Below, one piece after another: positions 17,864-27,688 of a stretch of DNA of 38,236 bases. The position numbers and the translations under genes were made by a program. Under the pieces are notes generated by a model. It had not been told where the DNA came from. It saw only the letters and a list, made by a program, of their open reading frames with translations, and did not search any database. This DNA comes from Pseudomonadaceae bacterium (GTDB taxonomy: Bacteria; Pseudomonadota; Gammaproteobacteria; Pseudomonadales; Pseudomonadaceae). The stretch is taken from assembly GCA_030602315.1 (NCBI GenBank), contig JAUVZY010000023.1, positions 1-38,236 of the forward strand. The letters run 5' to 3'. Numbering within the stretch: the first letter of the stretch is position 1; each line of letters begins with the position of its first letter.

Positions 17864-17965
17864 CTTTGCAGACTGTTCTACCATCCGTGATCACGCGCCA
17901 TCCTGGCACTTTCCTTTCGTGGGGTTCCCTGTTCTGCTCTGGCGCTTCCTGCGCGATGTCCTGAG
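17836..17965 (-). ncRNA. rsmY: RsmY-like CsrA/RsmA-titrating small RNA
   Basis: This roughly 130-base minus-strand RNA has the hallmarks of the Rsm family. It carries six GGA motifs (plus-strand TCC at 17884, 17901, 17912, 17926, 17947 and 17959). Several are displayed in hairpin loops, such as GCGC-AGGAA-GCGC (17942-17954) and GCC-AGGAT-GGC (17897-17907). A strong terminator ends it, and a GacA box lies about 67 bp before the likely start. The 5' part (CAGGACAT then GCGCAGGAAGCGCCA) resembles P. aeruginosa RsmY as I remember it. Such RNAs sequester RsmA/CsrA and so release translation of biofilm, secretion and carbon-storage genes. The exact start (about 17965) is estimated from a weak -10, TACTCT at 17979-17974. 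The rest of the gap at 17702-18159 shows no coding signal. Confidence 0.87.
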
Positions 17966-18023
17966 ATGGGTGCAGAGTACTGCCTGCCTGGGGGGAGCTC
18001 TAGCAGTCTTCTACATCGCGCTG

Positions 18024-18041
18024 TGTAAGCCTTTACCTACA
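18024..18041 (-). promoter_or_regulatory. GacA box upstream of the RsmY-like RNA
   Basis: The 18-bp site matches the GacA upstream element TGTAAG-N6-CTTACA at 11 of 12 defined positions. On the plus strand it reads TGTAAG, CCTTTA, CCTACA. Its centre is about 67 bp before the predicted RNA start, in line with the position of this element at known rsm genes. Phosphorylated GacA is therefore expected to switch this RNA on. Confidence 0.82.
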
Positions 18042-18064
18042 AGACCCCATCCCATGGTTGTGCT

Positions 18065-18082
18065 TGCAGGCAATGACTTACA
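18065..18082 (-). promoter_or_regulatory. Second, degenerate GacA-like box
   Basis: On the minus strand this reads TGTAAG, TCATTG, CCTGCA. The first half is perfect, the central AT of the reported consensus is present, and the second half matches at 4 of 6. It is centred 41 bp (about four helical turns) upstream of the better box. Its perfect half extends to CTTACACAGC (18077-18086), the exact inverse of GCTGTGTAAG at 18020-18029. It may be a second GacA contact or only one arm of a chance repeat. Confidence 0.45.
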
Positions 18083-18159
18083 CAGCGGACGGAATTAAGA
18101 GCGGCATGCTGGCCAGATGGTTCCCAGGCATGGCCGGATAATTTCAAACAGCCGCCCGA

Positions 18160-19950
<1,791 letters not shown>

Positions 19951-19983
19951 GGGAAACCTCCTTGCGTGTGGTCAGGGGCGCCG

Positions 19984-21789
19984 TCAGTAACCGAGGGAAA
20001 ACTCCTCCTCGGCCATCGCCATCAGCGGGGCGGCACCGGCCAGCATCGCCGCGGCATGCGTGCGGGTGCGCGGCAGGATGCGCTGGTAGTAAAAGCGCGC
20101 GGTCTGCAGTTTGGCGCGATAGAAGCCTTCCTCGGCGGTACCGGCAGCGAGCTTTTCCTGCGCCAGGCGGGCGATGTCGGCCCAGAAGTAGGCCAGGCAG
20201 GCATAGCCCGAATACATCAGGTAATCCACCGCCGCCGCGCCGACCTCCTCGCGGTCCTGCATCGCGGCCATGCCGATCTTCAGCGTCACCTCGCCCCACT
20301 CCTTGTTGAGCTGAGCCAACGGCTGGACGAACTCGGCCAGCTCGGCGTTGCCTTCGTGGGCCTGGCAAAACTTGTGCACGAGCTTGGTGAACGCCTTGAG
20401 CGATTCGCCCTGGGTCAGCAACACCTTGCGCCCCAGCAGATCCAGCGCCTGGATGCCGGTGGTGCCCTCGTACAGGCAGGCGATGCGCGCATCGCGCACG
20501 TTCTGCTCCATGCCCCATTCGGCGATATAGCCGTGGCCGCCGTAGACCTGCACGCCAAGGTTGGCGGCCTCGAAGCCGGTCTCGGTGAGGAAGGCCTTGG
20601 CGATCGGGGTGACGAAGGCGAGCAGCGTCTCGGCCTGGGCGCGGGCGGCTTCATCCGCGCTGCGCTGGGCGATGTCGCCCTGCTTGGCGGCGAAATACAG
20701 CAGCGCGCGGTTGCCCTCGGCGAAGGCCTTGATGGTCAGCAGCATGCGCCGCACGTCGGGGTGGACGATGATCGGATCGGCCGGCTTGTCCGGTGCCTTG
20801 GGGCCCGACAGCGCACGCATCTGCAGGCGCTCGCGGGCGTAGCGGATGGCGCCCTGGAAGGCGACCTCGGCATGCGCCAGGCCCTGGATGGCGGTGCCGA
20901 TGCGCGCCATGTTCATGAAGGTGAACATGCAGTTCAGGCCCTTGTTCGGCGGGCCGATCAGAAAGCCGGTGGCACCGTCGAAGTTGAGCACGCAGGTGGC
21001 GTTGCCGTGGATACCCATCTTGTGCTCGATGGAGCCGCAGTTGACCGCGTTGCGCGTACCCACCTCGCCCTGCGAATCGGGCAGGAACTTGGGCACGATG
21101 AACAGCGAGATGCCCTTGGTGCCCTCCGGCGCGTCGGGCAGCCGGGCCAGCACGATGTGCACGATGTTCTCGGCCAGGTCGTGCTCACCGGCGGAAATGA
21201 AGATCTTGGTGCCGTGGATGCGGTAGCTGCCGTCGGCCGAGGGCTCGGCGCGGGTGCGCAGCATGCCCAGATCCGAGCCGCAGTGCGGTTCGGTCAGGCA
21301 CATGGTGCCGGTCCACTGACCGCTGACCAGCTTGGTCAGGTAGGTCTGCTGCTGCTCGGGGGTGCCGTGGGCGCTCAGGGTATTCATCGCCCCATGCGAC
21401 AGCCCCGGATACATCGCCCAGGCCCAGTTGGCCTCGCCGGTCAGCTCGCTCAGGGTGAAGCCCAACGATTCGGGCAGGCCCTGGCCACCGAACTCGGCCC
21501 CGTGGGCCAGGCTCGGCCAGCCGCCCTCGACGAACTGACGGTAGGCCTCCTTGAAGCCGGTCGGCGTCTTCACGCCGTCGGCGCTCCAGGTGCAGCCCTC
21601 GGTATCACCGACCCGGTTCAGCGGCGCGAGCACCTCTTCGCAAAAGCGCGCACCTTCTTCGAGGATCGCTTCGACGGTTTCCGGCGTGGCATCGGCGCCG
21701 CCGGGCAGCGCCGCGTAATGGGCGGGGAAGTCGAGCAGCTCGTTCTGGACGAAACGAATGTCGCGCAGGGGAGCCTTGTAGACGGGCAT
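19984..21789 (-). CDS. Acyl-CoA dehydrogenase, large type (upstream paralogue)
   Basis: This 601-residue paralogue of the next gene has the same layout: N-terminal helical domain, CLTEPHCGSDLGMLRTRAEP, GGHGYIAEWGMEQNVRD, catalytic base E441 in YEGTTGIQ, and a C-terminal extension. The two proteins are alike throughout but differ along their length, so the duplication is old. An acyl-CoA substrate of medium or long chain is likely from the family. GAGG precedes the ATG at 21789, and a good sigma70 promoter lies about 80 bp upstream. No electron-transfer flavoprotein gene is adjacent, so electrons must go to ETF encoded elsewhere. Confidence 0.92.
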   Translation of the reverse strand: MPVYKAPLRDIRFVQNELLDFPAHYAALPGGADATPETVEAILEEGARFCEEVLAPLNRVGDTEGCTWSADGVKTPTGFKEAYRQFVEGGWPSLAHGAEFGGQGLPESLGFTLSELTGEANWAWAMYPGLSHGAMNTLSAHGTPEQQQTYLTKLVSGQWTGTMCLTEPHCGSDLGMLRTRAEPSADGSYRIHGTKIFISAGEHDLAENIVHIVLARLPDAPEGTKGISLFIVPKFLPDSQGEVGTRNAVNCGSIEHKMGIHGNATCVLNFDGATGFLIGPPNKGLNCMFTFMNMARIGTAIQGLAHAEVAFQGAIRYARERLQMRALSGPKAPDKPADPIIVHPDVRRMLLTIKAFAEGNRALLYFAAKQGDIAQRSADEAARAQAETLLAFVTPIAKAFLTETGFEAANLGVQVYGGHGYIAEWGMEQNVRDARIACLYEGTTGIQALDLLGRKVLLTQGESLKAFTKLVHKFCQAHEGNAELAEFVQPLAQLNKEWGEVTLKIGMAAMQDREEVGAAAVDYLMYSGYACLAYFWADIARLAQEKLAAGTAEEGFYRAKLQTARFYYQRILPRTRTHAAAMLAGAAPLMAMAEEEFSLGY

Positions 21790-21865
21790 ATCGTTACCTC
21801 GCGAGTGATTCTTGTAGGAGGCGAGCAGGCACCGGCCTCGAGGGAGGCGCCCGGGCGATGATTGA

Positions 21866-21895
21866 GAGATAGGGGCTGGCGCAAAGGCTTGTCAA
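21866..21895 (-). promoter_or_regulatory. Promoter of the acyl-CoA dehydrogenase pair
   Basis: On the minus strand a consensus TTGACA (21895-21890), an 18-bp spacer and TATCTC (21871-21866) lie upstream of the first dehydrogenase. The leader would be about 70 bases. I saw no PsrA or FadR palindrome in the 152-bp gap. Confidence 0.5.
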
Positions 21896-21941
21896 GCCGC
21901 GGCCAGCGGGGAGAGCGCAACGCGACGTGTCGGCGCCGGGA

Positions 21942-22202
21942 TCAGGCGCGGGTATCGATGAGGGTGCCGAGCACTTCGTCGGCGGTCTTGATGACCTTGG
22001 TCGCCAGCTCGGCCTCGTACTGGCCGACGCGCAGCGCGACCATCGCCTCGCTGGCGCTGTCGCGATCGGGCGCCGGGGTATCGGCCTGGCCGGCGCTTGG
22101 CAGGCTGTTGCCGGCAATCGCCGAGCCGGCCTGCTCGATGCGCTGCAGACCGGACTGAATCCCACTGAGCCCCGCCTGCATGGCGTCTGCGTTGATCTGC
22201 AT
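21942..22202 (-). CDS. Small protein with flagellar rod/hook-like C-terminus
   Basis: This 86-residue protein starts at an ATG at 22202 with AAGGAG 8 bases upstream. A longer frame lacks such a site. N-terminal residues 1-27 (MQINADAMQAGLSGIQSGLQ) are amphipathic, and a Pro/Asp/Ser linker (about 36-50) follows. The C-terminal third (VALRVGQYEAELATKVIKTA, then DEVLGTLIDTRA) resembles the C-terminal helix of axial flagellar proteins such as FlgG, FlgE and FlgC. P. aeruginosa has a small hypothetical gene at the equivalent place between bioD and an acyl-CoA dehydrogenase. Function is unknown. It could be exported or could bind flagellar parts, but nothing nearby is flagellar. Confidence 0.75.
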   Translation of the reverse strand: MQINADAMQAGLSGIQSGLQRIEQAGSAIAGNSLPSAGQADTPAPDRDSASEAMVALRVGQYEAELATKVIKTADEVLGTLIDTRA

Positions 22203-22241
22203 GTGACCGCTCCTTAGTGCCGCTTCTGGATGTTTATTCAA

Positions 22242-22261
22242 GCAGAGCCGGGCGCTTCTGC
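22242..22261 (-). terminator. Possible terminator of the bio genes
   Basis: On the minus strand GCAGAAGC and GCTCTGC form a stem with one bulge and a 5-base loop, 16 bp past the bioD stop. The following TTGAATAAAC is not a proper T-run, so this is a weak terminator call. Confidence 0.3.
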
Positions 22262-22276
22262 CCATCCACTATTTGG

Positions 22277-22972
22277 CTATTGCCGCGCCGCAGTCGATAG
22301 CGCCGCCAGATCCAGTCGCGCCGCCACGCTCGCCGCATCGGCCCGCGGCAGCCGCGGCACGCATCCCAGACAGGGGGCGGCCAGGCGCTCGGCGAGGGTG
22401 GCGATGTTCTGCTCGAGCCGCGCGGTCTGCGCGTCGACCACATTGGCCACCCAGCCGGCCAGCTGCAGACCATCGCGGGCGATCGCTTCGGCGCTGAGCA
22501 GCGCATGGTTGATACAACCGAGGCGCATGCCGACCACCAGCACCACCGGCAGCCCGAGGGCGATGGCCAGATCCGACAGACTCTCGCGCCCGGCCAGCGG
22601 CACCCGCCAGCCGCCCGCGCCTTCGACCACGGCAAAATCGGCACCGCGGGCGAGCAGCGCGCGCACCGGCGGCAACAGCTGCGCCACGCCCAGCTCCACG
22701 CCCGCCTCGCGCGCCGCCAGATGCGGGGCGATGGCCGGTTCGAAGGCGAACGGATTGACCTCCTGATAGCGCAACGGCAGCGAGCACTCGGCCCACAACG
22801 CCAGCGCATCGGCATTGCGCAGTCCCTCGTCGCTGCGCTCGCAACCCGAGGCGACCGGCTTGATCGCCGCGGTGGACAGGCCGGCGCTGCGCGCGGCGTG
22901 CAACAGCGCAGCAGCGATGGTGGTCTTGCCGATCTCGGTATCGGTGCCGGTGACGAAAAATGCCTGACTCAT
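22277..22972 (-). CDS. bioD: Dethiobiotin synthetase
   Basis: BioD closes the ureido ring of dethiobiotin from DAPA, CO2 and ATP, the penultimate step of biotin synthesis. The 231-residue protein has the P-loop GTDTEIGKT (9-17, K16), the substrate segment KPVASGCE near residue 40, and [11 protein letters not shown] near residue 115. Length and motifs are normal. Its ATG overlaps the bioC stop (22969-22972, ATGA). It is the last gene of bioF-bioH-bioC-bioD. Confidence 0.96.
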   Translation of the reverse strand: MSQAFFVTGTDTEIGKTTIAAALLHAARSAGLSTAAIKPVASGCERSDEGLRNADALALWAECSLPLRYQEVNPFAFEPAIAPHLAAREAGVELGVAQLLPPVRALLARGADFAVVEGAGGWRVPLAGRESLSDLAIALGLPVVLVVGMRLGCINHALLSAEAIARDGLQLAGWVANVVDAQTARLEQNIATLAERLAAPCLGCVPRLPRADAASVAARLDLAALSTAARQ

Positions 22973-23763
22973 CTGGACTCCTGGCGCAGCACGCCGTACA
23001 CCACCTGGTAGGTCGCCGGCAGGCCGGCCGGCGTGCGGAACCCTTCGTAGGCCTCGACCAGCGCGCGAATTCGCGCCGGGCCGGTCAGCCCGCCGGGCCG
23101 GCCGGGGTTCAAGTTGTGCGCCCCCAGCGCCTTGAGCTCATGGGTCAGCGCGCGAACGTCGGCAAAATGCAGCGTGCGCACCTCGCGCTCCAGGCTCAAC
23201 CGCTGCAGTCCGCTGGCGGCACAATGGGTGCGGTAGGCGTCCAGGGCGCGAAAGCGATTGACGTGGGTGAAGCCATCCACCGCCTGCCAGCTGTCGCGCA
23301 GCTCCTGCAAGGTGCCGCTGCACAGGCTGCTGAAGGCGAACACCCCGCCCGGACGCAGCACCCGCCGCACCTCGGCGAGCACGGCGGCAAAATCGCACCA
23401 CTGCACGGCCAGGCTGGAAAACACCAGATCCAGACAGCCATCGCGCAGCGGCAGACGCTCGGCGTCGCCGGCGATGTAGTCGCCTGCTCCGCCCTGGGCG
23501 CGGGCGTGGCGCAACATGCCTTCGGCGATATCCAGCGCCACGCCGCCGGAGCCGGGAAAGCGCGCGTGCAGGGCGCGGGAGAAATGCCCGGTGCCGCTCC
23601 CCAGGTCCAGCCAGCGCGCCGGCTCGAGCGCCGGCAGACGCGCCAGCAGCTGCTCCCCCACCGCCCGCTGCAACGCCGCGACGCCGTCATAGCTGGCCGC
23701 CGCCCGGGAAAACGAGGCGGCGACCCGGCGCTTGTCGGGCAGTACCGGCGGCGTCTCAGTCAT
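22969..23763 (-). CDS. bioC: Malonyl-ACP O-methyltransferase
   Basis: BioC methylates the free carboxyl of malonyl-ACP with SAM, disguising it so that fatty-acid enzymes build the pimelate chain. The 264-residue protein has the SAM loop [10 protein letters not shown] (52-61), an N-terminal helix pattern [16 protein letters not shown] typical of BioC, and an ALQWCDF-like segment (AVQWCDF). It overlaps bioH by 8 bp and bioD by 4 bp, so the chain is translationally coupled. Confidence 0.95.
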   Translation of the reverse strand: MTETPPVLPDKRRVAASFSRAAASYDGVAALQRAVGEQLLARLPALEPARWLDLGSGTGHFSRALHARFPGSGGVALDIAEGMLRHARAQGGAGDYIAGDAERLPLRDGCLDLVFSSLAVQWCDFAAVLAEVRRVLRPGGVFAFSSLCSGTLQELRDSWQAVDGFTHVNRFRALDAYRTHCAASGLQRLSLEREVRTLHFADVRALTHELKALGAHNLNPGRPGGLTGPARIRALVEAYEGFRTPAGLPATYQVVYGVLRQESR

Positions 23764-24484
23764 CGCGCGCCTCGCGGATGAACTCGTCGATCAGCGCCGC
23801 CAGCGCTTGCGGCTGCTCCAGGAGCAGGGCATGGCTGCACTCCTCCAGCACGTCCACCTCGCCGGTCGGCACGAGTTCGAGCAGGGCCGCGGCCGCAGCG
23901 GCCGGCACCAGCGCGTCACGCTCGGCGAGCAGGTGTAGCTGCGGCCCGGCAAACGCGGCCAGCGCCGCACGGTTGTCCAGCGCCGCCAGCACATCCAGCC
24001 CGGCGACCAACTCGGCAGCCGCGCTGGCCCCCAGCCCCTGCTGCAACTGGCGGCCGAGGCTGCGCGCCTCGCTGCCGCCCTGGGCACAGAGCATGGCGAA
24101 ACGCTTGAGCGTACCGGCAGGATCGAGTTTGCAGCCGGCATGAAACGCGGCGAACGTCCCGGCGCTCATCGCCTGCGGCCAGCCGGGACGGGCGACGAAA
24201 CTGGCATTGCTGGCCAGGGTCACCAGGCCATGACAGCGGGCTTTGCGGCGGGCCGCCAGCGCGGTGGCGAGCATGCCGCCGAGCGACCAGCCTCCCAGCC
24301 AGGTGTCGTCAGGCAGACGGGCATCGAGCTCGTCCAGCCAGTCCTGTGGCTTGCCACTGGTCAGCGCCGGCAGCTCGACCAGCTCGACGCTCAGCTGCCC
24401 CAGCGCGCGCAACGACTCGCCGAGCGGTTGCAGGGCGGCCGAGCCCAGACCCCAGCCCGGCAGCAGAATCAGGGTGTTGCTCAT
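23756..24484 (-). CDS. bioH: Pimeloyl-ACP methyl ester esterase
   Basis: BioH is an alpha/beta hydrolase that removes the methyl group from pimeloyl-ACP methyl ester, ending the chain-building phase. The 242-residue protein has [11 protein letters not shown] near the N-terminus, the nucleophile S67 in GWSLGG, a catalytic aspartate candidate in ERDALVP, and the histidine in [10 protein letters not shown]. The overlap with bioF is the four-base ATGA (24481-24484). BioC and BioH in one operon show that pimelate is made by the E. coli route. Confidence 0.94.
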   Translation of the reverse strand: MSNTLILLPGWGLGSAALQPLGESLRALGQLSVELVELPALTSGKPQDWLDELDARLPDDTWLGGWSLGGMLATALAARRKARCHGLVTLASNASFVARPGWPQAMSAGTFAAFHAGCKLDPAGTLKRFAMLCAQGGSEARSLGRQLQQGLGASAAAELVAGLDVLAALDNRAALAAFAGPQLHLLAERDALVPAAAAAALLELVPTGEVDVLEECSHALLLEQPQALAALIDEFIREARDD

Positions 24485-25650
24485 CGACTCGCCTCCAGTT
24501 GTGCATGGCAGGCCGCCAGGGCCTCGAGCAATCGTTCCAGCTGGGCCTCGCTGTGGGCCGCGCTCAAGGTGACGCGCAGCCGGGCGCTACCGGCCGGAAC
24601 GGTGGGCGGACGGATCGCGCCGACCAGAATCCCACGTTCGCGCAGCAGCGCGGAAAAGCGCATGGCCTCGGCGCTCTCGCCGATCAAGAGCGGCTGGATC
24701 GCTGTCGGGCTGTCCATCAGGTTCAGGCCGATCTGCGCCGCGCCCTCACGAAAGCGCGCGATCAGCCGGTTGAGGTGCTCGCGCCGCCAGCACTCGTCAC
24801 GCAGCAGCTCGAGGCTCTTCAAGGTGGCGCAGGCCACCGCCGGCGACTGGCTGGTGGTGTAGATGTAGGGCCGGGCGAACTGGATCAGCGTCTCGATCAG
24901 TGCCTCGCTGCCGGCGACGAAGGCGCCGGAGGTGCCGAAGGCCTTGCCCAGCGTGCCGACCAGCACCGGCACGTCTTCCAGGCCGAGGCCAAAATGCTCC
25001 ACCACCCCGCCGCCGCTGGCGCCGAGGGTGCCGAAGCCGTGGGCGTCGTCGACCATCACCCAGGCATCCCGCTTGCGCGCTTCGGCACACAGCGTCGGCA
25101 GGTCGGCCAGGTCGCCATCCATGCTGAACACCCCGTCGGTCACGACCAGGGTGTCACCGGTAGCTTTTTCCAGCCGGCTGGCGAGGCTGGCCGCATCGTT
25201 ATGCAGGTAGCGCGAGAAGCGCGCGCCGGAGAGCAGCCCGGCATCGAGCAACGAGGCGTGGTTGAGACGGTCTTCCAGCACCGTATCGCCCTGCCCGACC
25301 AGCGCGGTGACCGCGGCGAGGTTGGCCATGTAGCCGGTGGAAAACAGCAGCGCCCGCGGCCTGCCGGTGAATTCGGCGAGCGCTTCCTCGACCTGGTGGT
25401 GCGGCGTCGAGTGGCCGATCACCAGATGCGAGGCACCGCCACCGGCGCCCCACTGCGCAGCGCCCTGCTGCAGGGCACGGACGACCTCGGGATGGTTGGC
25501 CAGCCCGAGGTAGTCGTTGGAACAGAAATTCAGCAGGCGCCGGCCATCGACCAGCACCTCGGCGCCCTGCGGGCTTTCCAGCAAGGGGCGCTGACGATAG
25601 AGGTGCTCGGCGCGGCGAGCGGCGAGACGCGATTGCAGATCGAAGGGCAT
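24481..25650 (-). CDS. bioF: 8-amino-7-oxononanoate synthase
   Basis: BioF is a PLP enzyme that condenses pimeloyl-ACP with alanine. The 389-residue protein has [11 protein letters not shown] (45-55), [13 protein letters not shown] (70-82), the PLP aspartate/histidine segment DDAHGFG (201-207), and the Schiff-base lysine K236 in [10 protein letters not shown]236 is also the position in E. coli BioF. The start is set at 25650 ([14 protein letters not shown]) by similarity. The ribosome site there is poor, and a frame extending 18 residues upstream runs into the intergenic hairpin. The bioB stop lies 82 bp upstream, with an imperfect hairpin between. Confidence 0.93.
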   Translation of the reverse strand: MPFDLQSRLAARRAEHLYRQRPLLESPQGAEVLVDGRRLLNFCSNDYLGLANHPEVVRALQQGAAQWGAGGGASHLVIGHSTPHHQVEEALAEFTGRPRALLFSTGYMANLAAVTALVGQGDTVLEDRLNHASLLDAGLLSGARFSRYLHNDAASLASRLEKATGDTLVVTDGVFSMDGDLADLPTLCAEARKRDAWVMVDDAHGFGTLGASGGGVVEHFGLGLEDVPVLVGTLGKAFGTSGAFVAGSEALIETLIQFARPYIYTTSQSPAVACATLKSLELLRDECWRREHLNRLIARFREGAAQIGLNLMDSPTAIQPLLIGESAEAMRFSALLRERGILVGAIRPPTVPAGSARLRVTLSAAHSEAQLERLLEALAACHAQLEASR

Positions 25651-25660
25651 ACGGGAGCTC

Positions 25661-25721
25661 GAAGCTGAAAGCCTGAAGCGGGAAGCCACACCGAACCGCT
25701 CCAAGCTTCCGGCTTAGCTTC
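25661..25721. repeat. Imperfect inverted repeat between bioB and bioF
   Basis: The left arm GAAGCTGAAAGCCTGAAGC (25661-25679) and right arm GCTTCCGGCTTAGCTTC (25705-25721) pair with one substitution and two single-base bulges around a 25-base loop. It fills most of the bioB-bioF gap and could fold in the mRNA as a processing, stabilising or attenuating element. The GAAGC-rich units look like a dispersed intergenic repeat of this group, which I cannot confirm here. Confidence 0.55.
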
Positions 25722-25732
25722 CCGTTTCGTGG

Positions 25733-26788
25733 TTACACGGTCGCGTCGTAGAACAGTTTCGAATCGCGCTGTTCGATCAGTGCCTGCTCGATGGCCGCCT
25801 GGTGCACCTCGTCCGCGTGCTCCTGGCGCTCCTCCGGCTGGATGCCCAGGCGCGCGAACAGGCGCATGTCGCGCTCGGCGTCCGGGTTGCCGGTGGTCAG
25901 AAGCTTCTCGCCGTAGAAGATCGAGTTGGCACCGGCGAAGAACGCCAGCGCCTGCATCTGGTCGTTCATCTGCTCGCGGCCGGCGGACAGGCGCACGTGG
26001 GATTTGGGCATCATGATCCGCGCCACCGCCAGGGTGCGGATGAAGTCGAACGGATCGACGTCCTGCGCCTGCGCCAACGGGGTGCCCTCGACCTTGACCA
26101 GCATGTTGATCGGCACCGACTCGGGGTGCTCGGGCAGGTTGGCCAGCTGGATCAACAGGCCGGCGCGGTCATCGAGCGTTTCGCCCATGCCGAGGATGCC
26201 GCCGGAGCAGATCTTCATCCCCGCCTCGCGCACGTAGCTCAGCGTCTCCAGACGCTCGGCGTAGGTGCGTGTGGTGATGATGTTGCCGTAGAACTCCGGT
26301 GAGGTGTCGAGGTTGTGGTTGTAGTAATCGAGGCCCGCGGCGGCCAGCGCCTGGGTCTGCTCGCGGTCGAGCTTGCCCAGGGTCATGCAGGTCTCCAGGC
26401 CCATGGCCTTGACGCCCTCGACCATCTTGATCACGTAGGGCATGTCCTTGGCGGTCGGGTGCTTCCACGCCGCGCCCATGCAGAAGCGGGTGGAGCCGAT
26501 GGCCTTGGCCTCGGCGGCGGCCTTGAGCACCTTTTCCACTTCCAACAGCTTTTCTTTGTCGAGGCCGGTGTTGTAGTGGCCCGACTGCGGGCAGTACTTG
26601 CAGTCTTCCGGGCAGGCGCCGGTCTTGATCGACAGCAGGGTGGACACCTGCACGCGGTTCGGATCGAAGTGCTGGCGGTGCACGGTCTGCGCCTGGAACA
26701 GCAGGTCGTTGAACGGCAGCGCGAACAGCGCCTTGACCTCGGCGAGGCTCCAGTCGTGGCGAAGGGCAGAAGTGGAGGCAGCACTCAT
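25733..26788 (-). CDS. bioB: Biotin synthase
   Basis: BioB is a radical SAM enzyme that inserts sulfur into dethiobiotin to form biotin. The 351-residue protein has the cluster motif C59-x3-C63-x2-C66 in [15 protein letters not shown]. The second-cluster ligands are present as well, with the conserved cysteine in MTLGKL upstream context (ETCMTLG), CSGGI and the arginine in [15 protein letters not shown] lies 8 bases before the ATG at 26788. It heads the leftward bio genes and is controlled by the BirA-type operator 70 bp upstream. bioA is not in the window. Confidence 0.97.
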   Translation of the reverse strand: MSAASTSALRHDWSLAEVKALFALPFNDLLFQAQTVHRQHFDPNRVQVSTLLSIKTGACPEDCKYCPQSGHYNTGLDKEKLLEVEKVLKAAAEAKAIGSTRFCMGAAWKHPTAKDMPYVIKMVEGVKAMGLETCMTLGKLDREQTQALAAAGLDYYNHNLDTSPEFYGNIITTRTYAERLETLSYVREAGMKICSGGILGMGETLDDRAGLLIQLANLPEHPESVPINMLVKVEGTPLAQAQDVDPFDFIRTLAVARIMMPKSHVRLSAGREQMNDQMQALAFFAGANSIFYGEKLLTTGNPDAERDMRLFARLGIQPEERQEHADEVHQAAIEQALIEQRDSKLFYDATV

Positions 26789-26858
26789 GGGGTGTTCCTT
26801 TATATGCGATGCACCGTACCGGCGAATGGGCCAGAATGGTCGTCCCCGCCTCTGAACC

Positions 26859-26888
26859 TGTCAACCACGAACGGAATCATGGTTTACA
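26859..26888. promoter_or_regulatory. BirA-type biotin operator between bioB and comF
   Basis: TGTCAACC, 14 bases, GGTTTACA is a near-perfect inverted repeat with the half-sites and spacing known for BirA operators (TGTAAACC-N14/15-GGTTTACA). One base differs. On the minus strand the first half contains TTGACA (26864-26859), a consensus -35 for bioB, with GACCAT 17 bases on as a modest -10. The other half covers the comF start region (ATG at 26879-26881). BirA bound with biotinyl-AMP should shut off bioB. Confidence 0.82.
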
Positions 26889-27577
26889 ACTGGCGATTTT
26901 TTAAGCACTCCTGCCTGCTTTGCGACGAGCCCGCGCCGCCCTCCGGCTTCTGCGCGCCCTGCGCCGCGGAGCTGCCCTGGCTCGGCCCGCACTGCTGGCG
27001 CTGCGCGATTCCCCTGCCGGCGCCGGGGCTGATCTGCGGTCAGTGCCAGCGCCACCCGCCGCACTTCGACCAGGTGATCGCGCCGTGGCGGTTCGACTTT
27101 CCGCTTGATGCGCTGATCCACCGCTTCAAGCACCGCGCCGACTGGCCCGCCGGCCGGCTGCTGGCGGGCCAACTCGCCGCCCATCTGCAGCAGCGTTTTG
27201 CCGTGGACCTGCCGCGCCCGGAACTGCTGCTGCCGGTGCCCCTGGCGCGCCGGCGCCTGCGCGAGCGCGGCTACAACCAGGCGCAGATGCTCGGCCAGTG
27301 GCTGGGCCAGTGCCTTGCCCTGCCGGTGCAGACCGAGCTGCTGTCCCGCGCGCGGGAAACGCCGAGCCAGCAGGGGCTGGATGCCGCGCAGCGCCGGCGC
27401 AACCTGCGCCAGGCCTTCGCCCTCGCCGAGCGGCCGCTGCCGATGCATGTCGCGGTGATCGACGATGTGCTGACCACCGGCGCCACCGCCGAAGCCATCG
27501 CTCGCCTGCTCAAGCGCGCCGGCGTGGCACGGGTGGACCTCTACTGCCTGGCGCGCACGCCCAAGCCGGGAGCCTGA
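26879..27577 (+). CDS. comF: ComF-family phosphoribosyltransferase-like protein
   Basis: ComF proteins combine a zinc finger with a phosphoribosyltransferase fold and are linked to DNA uptake in naturally competent bacteria. The 232-residue protein has an N-terminal cysteine cluster (C12, C15, C25, C28, then C39, C42, C53, C56), DALIHRFKHR, LPVPLARRRLRERGYNQ, and the PRPP-type loop VIDDVLTTGAT. The start at 26879 fits family length, although the ribosome site is unclear and the biotin operator overlaps it. P. stutzeri strains are classic naturally transformable bacteria, so a role in uptake is plausible here. Confidence 0.9.
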   Translation: MVYNWRFFKHSCLLCDEPAPPSGFCAPCAAELPWLGPHCWRCAIPLPAPGLICGQCQRHPPHFDQVIAPWRFDFPLDALIHRFKHRADWPAGRLLAGQLAAHLQQRFAVDLPRPELLLPVPLARRRLRERGYNQAQMLGQWLGQCLALPVQTELLSRARETPSQQGLDAAQRRRNLRQAFALAERPLPMHVAVIDDVLTTGATAEAIARLLKRAGVARVDLYCLARTPKPGA

Positions 27578-27621
27578 AAGTCCCGCCAGGGCCGCCACAC
27601 CGTTCTCGCCGGCTGCGCGCC

Positions 27622-27653
27622 GGGTGGAAATTCGCTGCGCGCGCCTCCCACCC
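27622..27653. repeat. Inverted repeat 5' of srkA (GGGTGG...CCACCC)
   Basis: GGGTGG (27622-27627) and CCACCC (27648-27653) bracket a GC-rich core and are followed by TACG. Read on the minus strand it begins CGTAGGGTGGG, a pattern I associate with dispersed intergenic repeats in pseudomonads. A related hairpin lies on the other side of srkA (28678-28703). Confidence 0.45.
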
Positions 27654-27688
27654 TACGTACACTGCACGGCCCAACCGAGGAGCAGACC

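Noticed and set aside
17763..18098. A 111-codon plus-strand frame across the RsmY region
   Set aside because: It reads through the terminator hairpin and GacA box and shows no domain or ribosome site. The RNA on the other strand explains the region.
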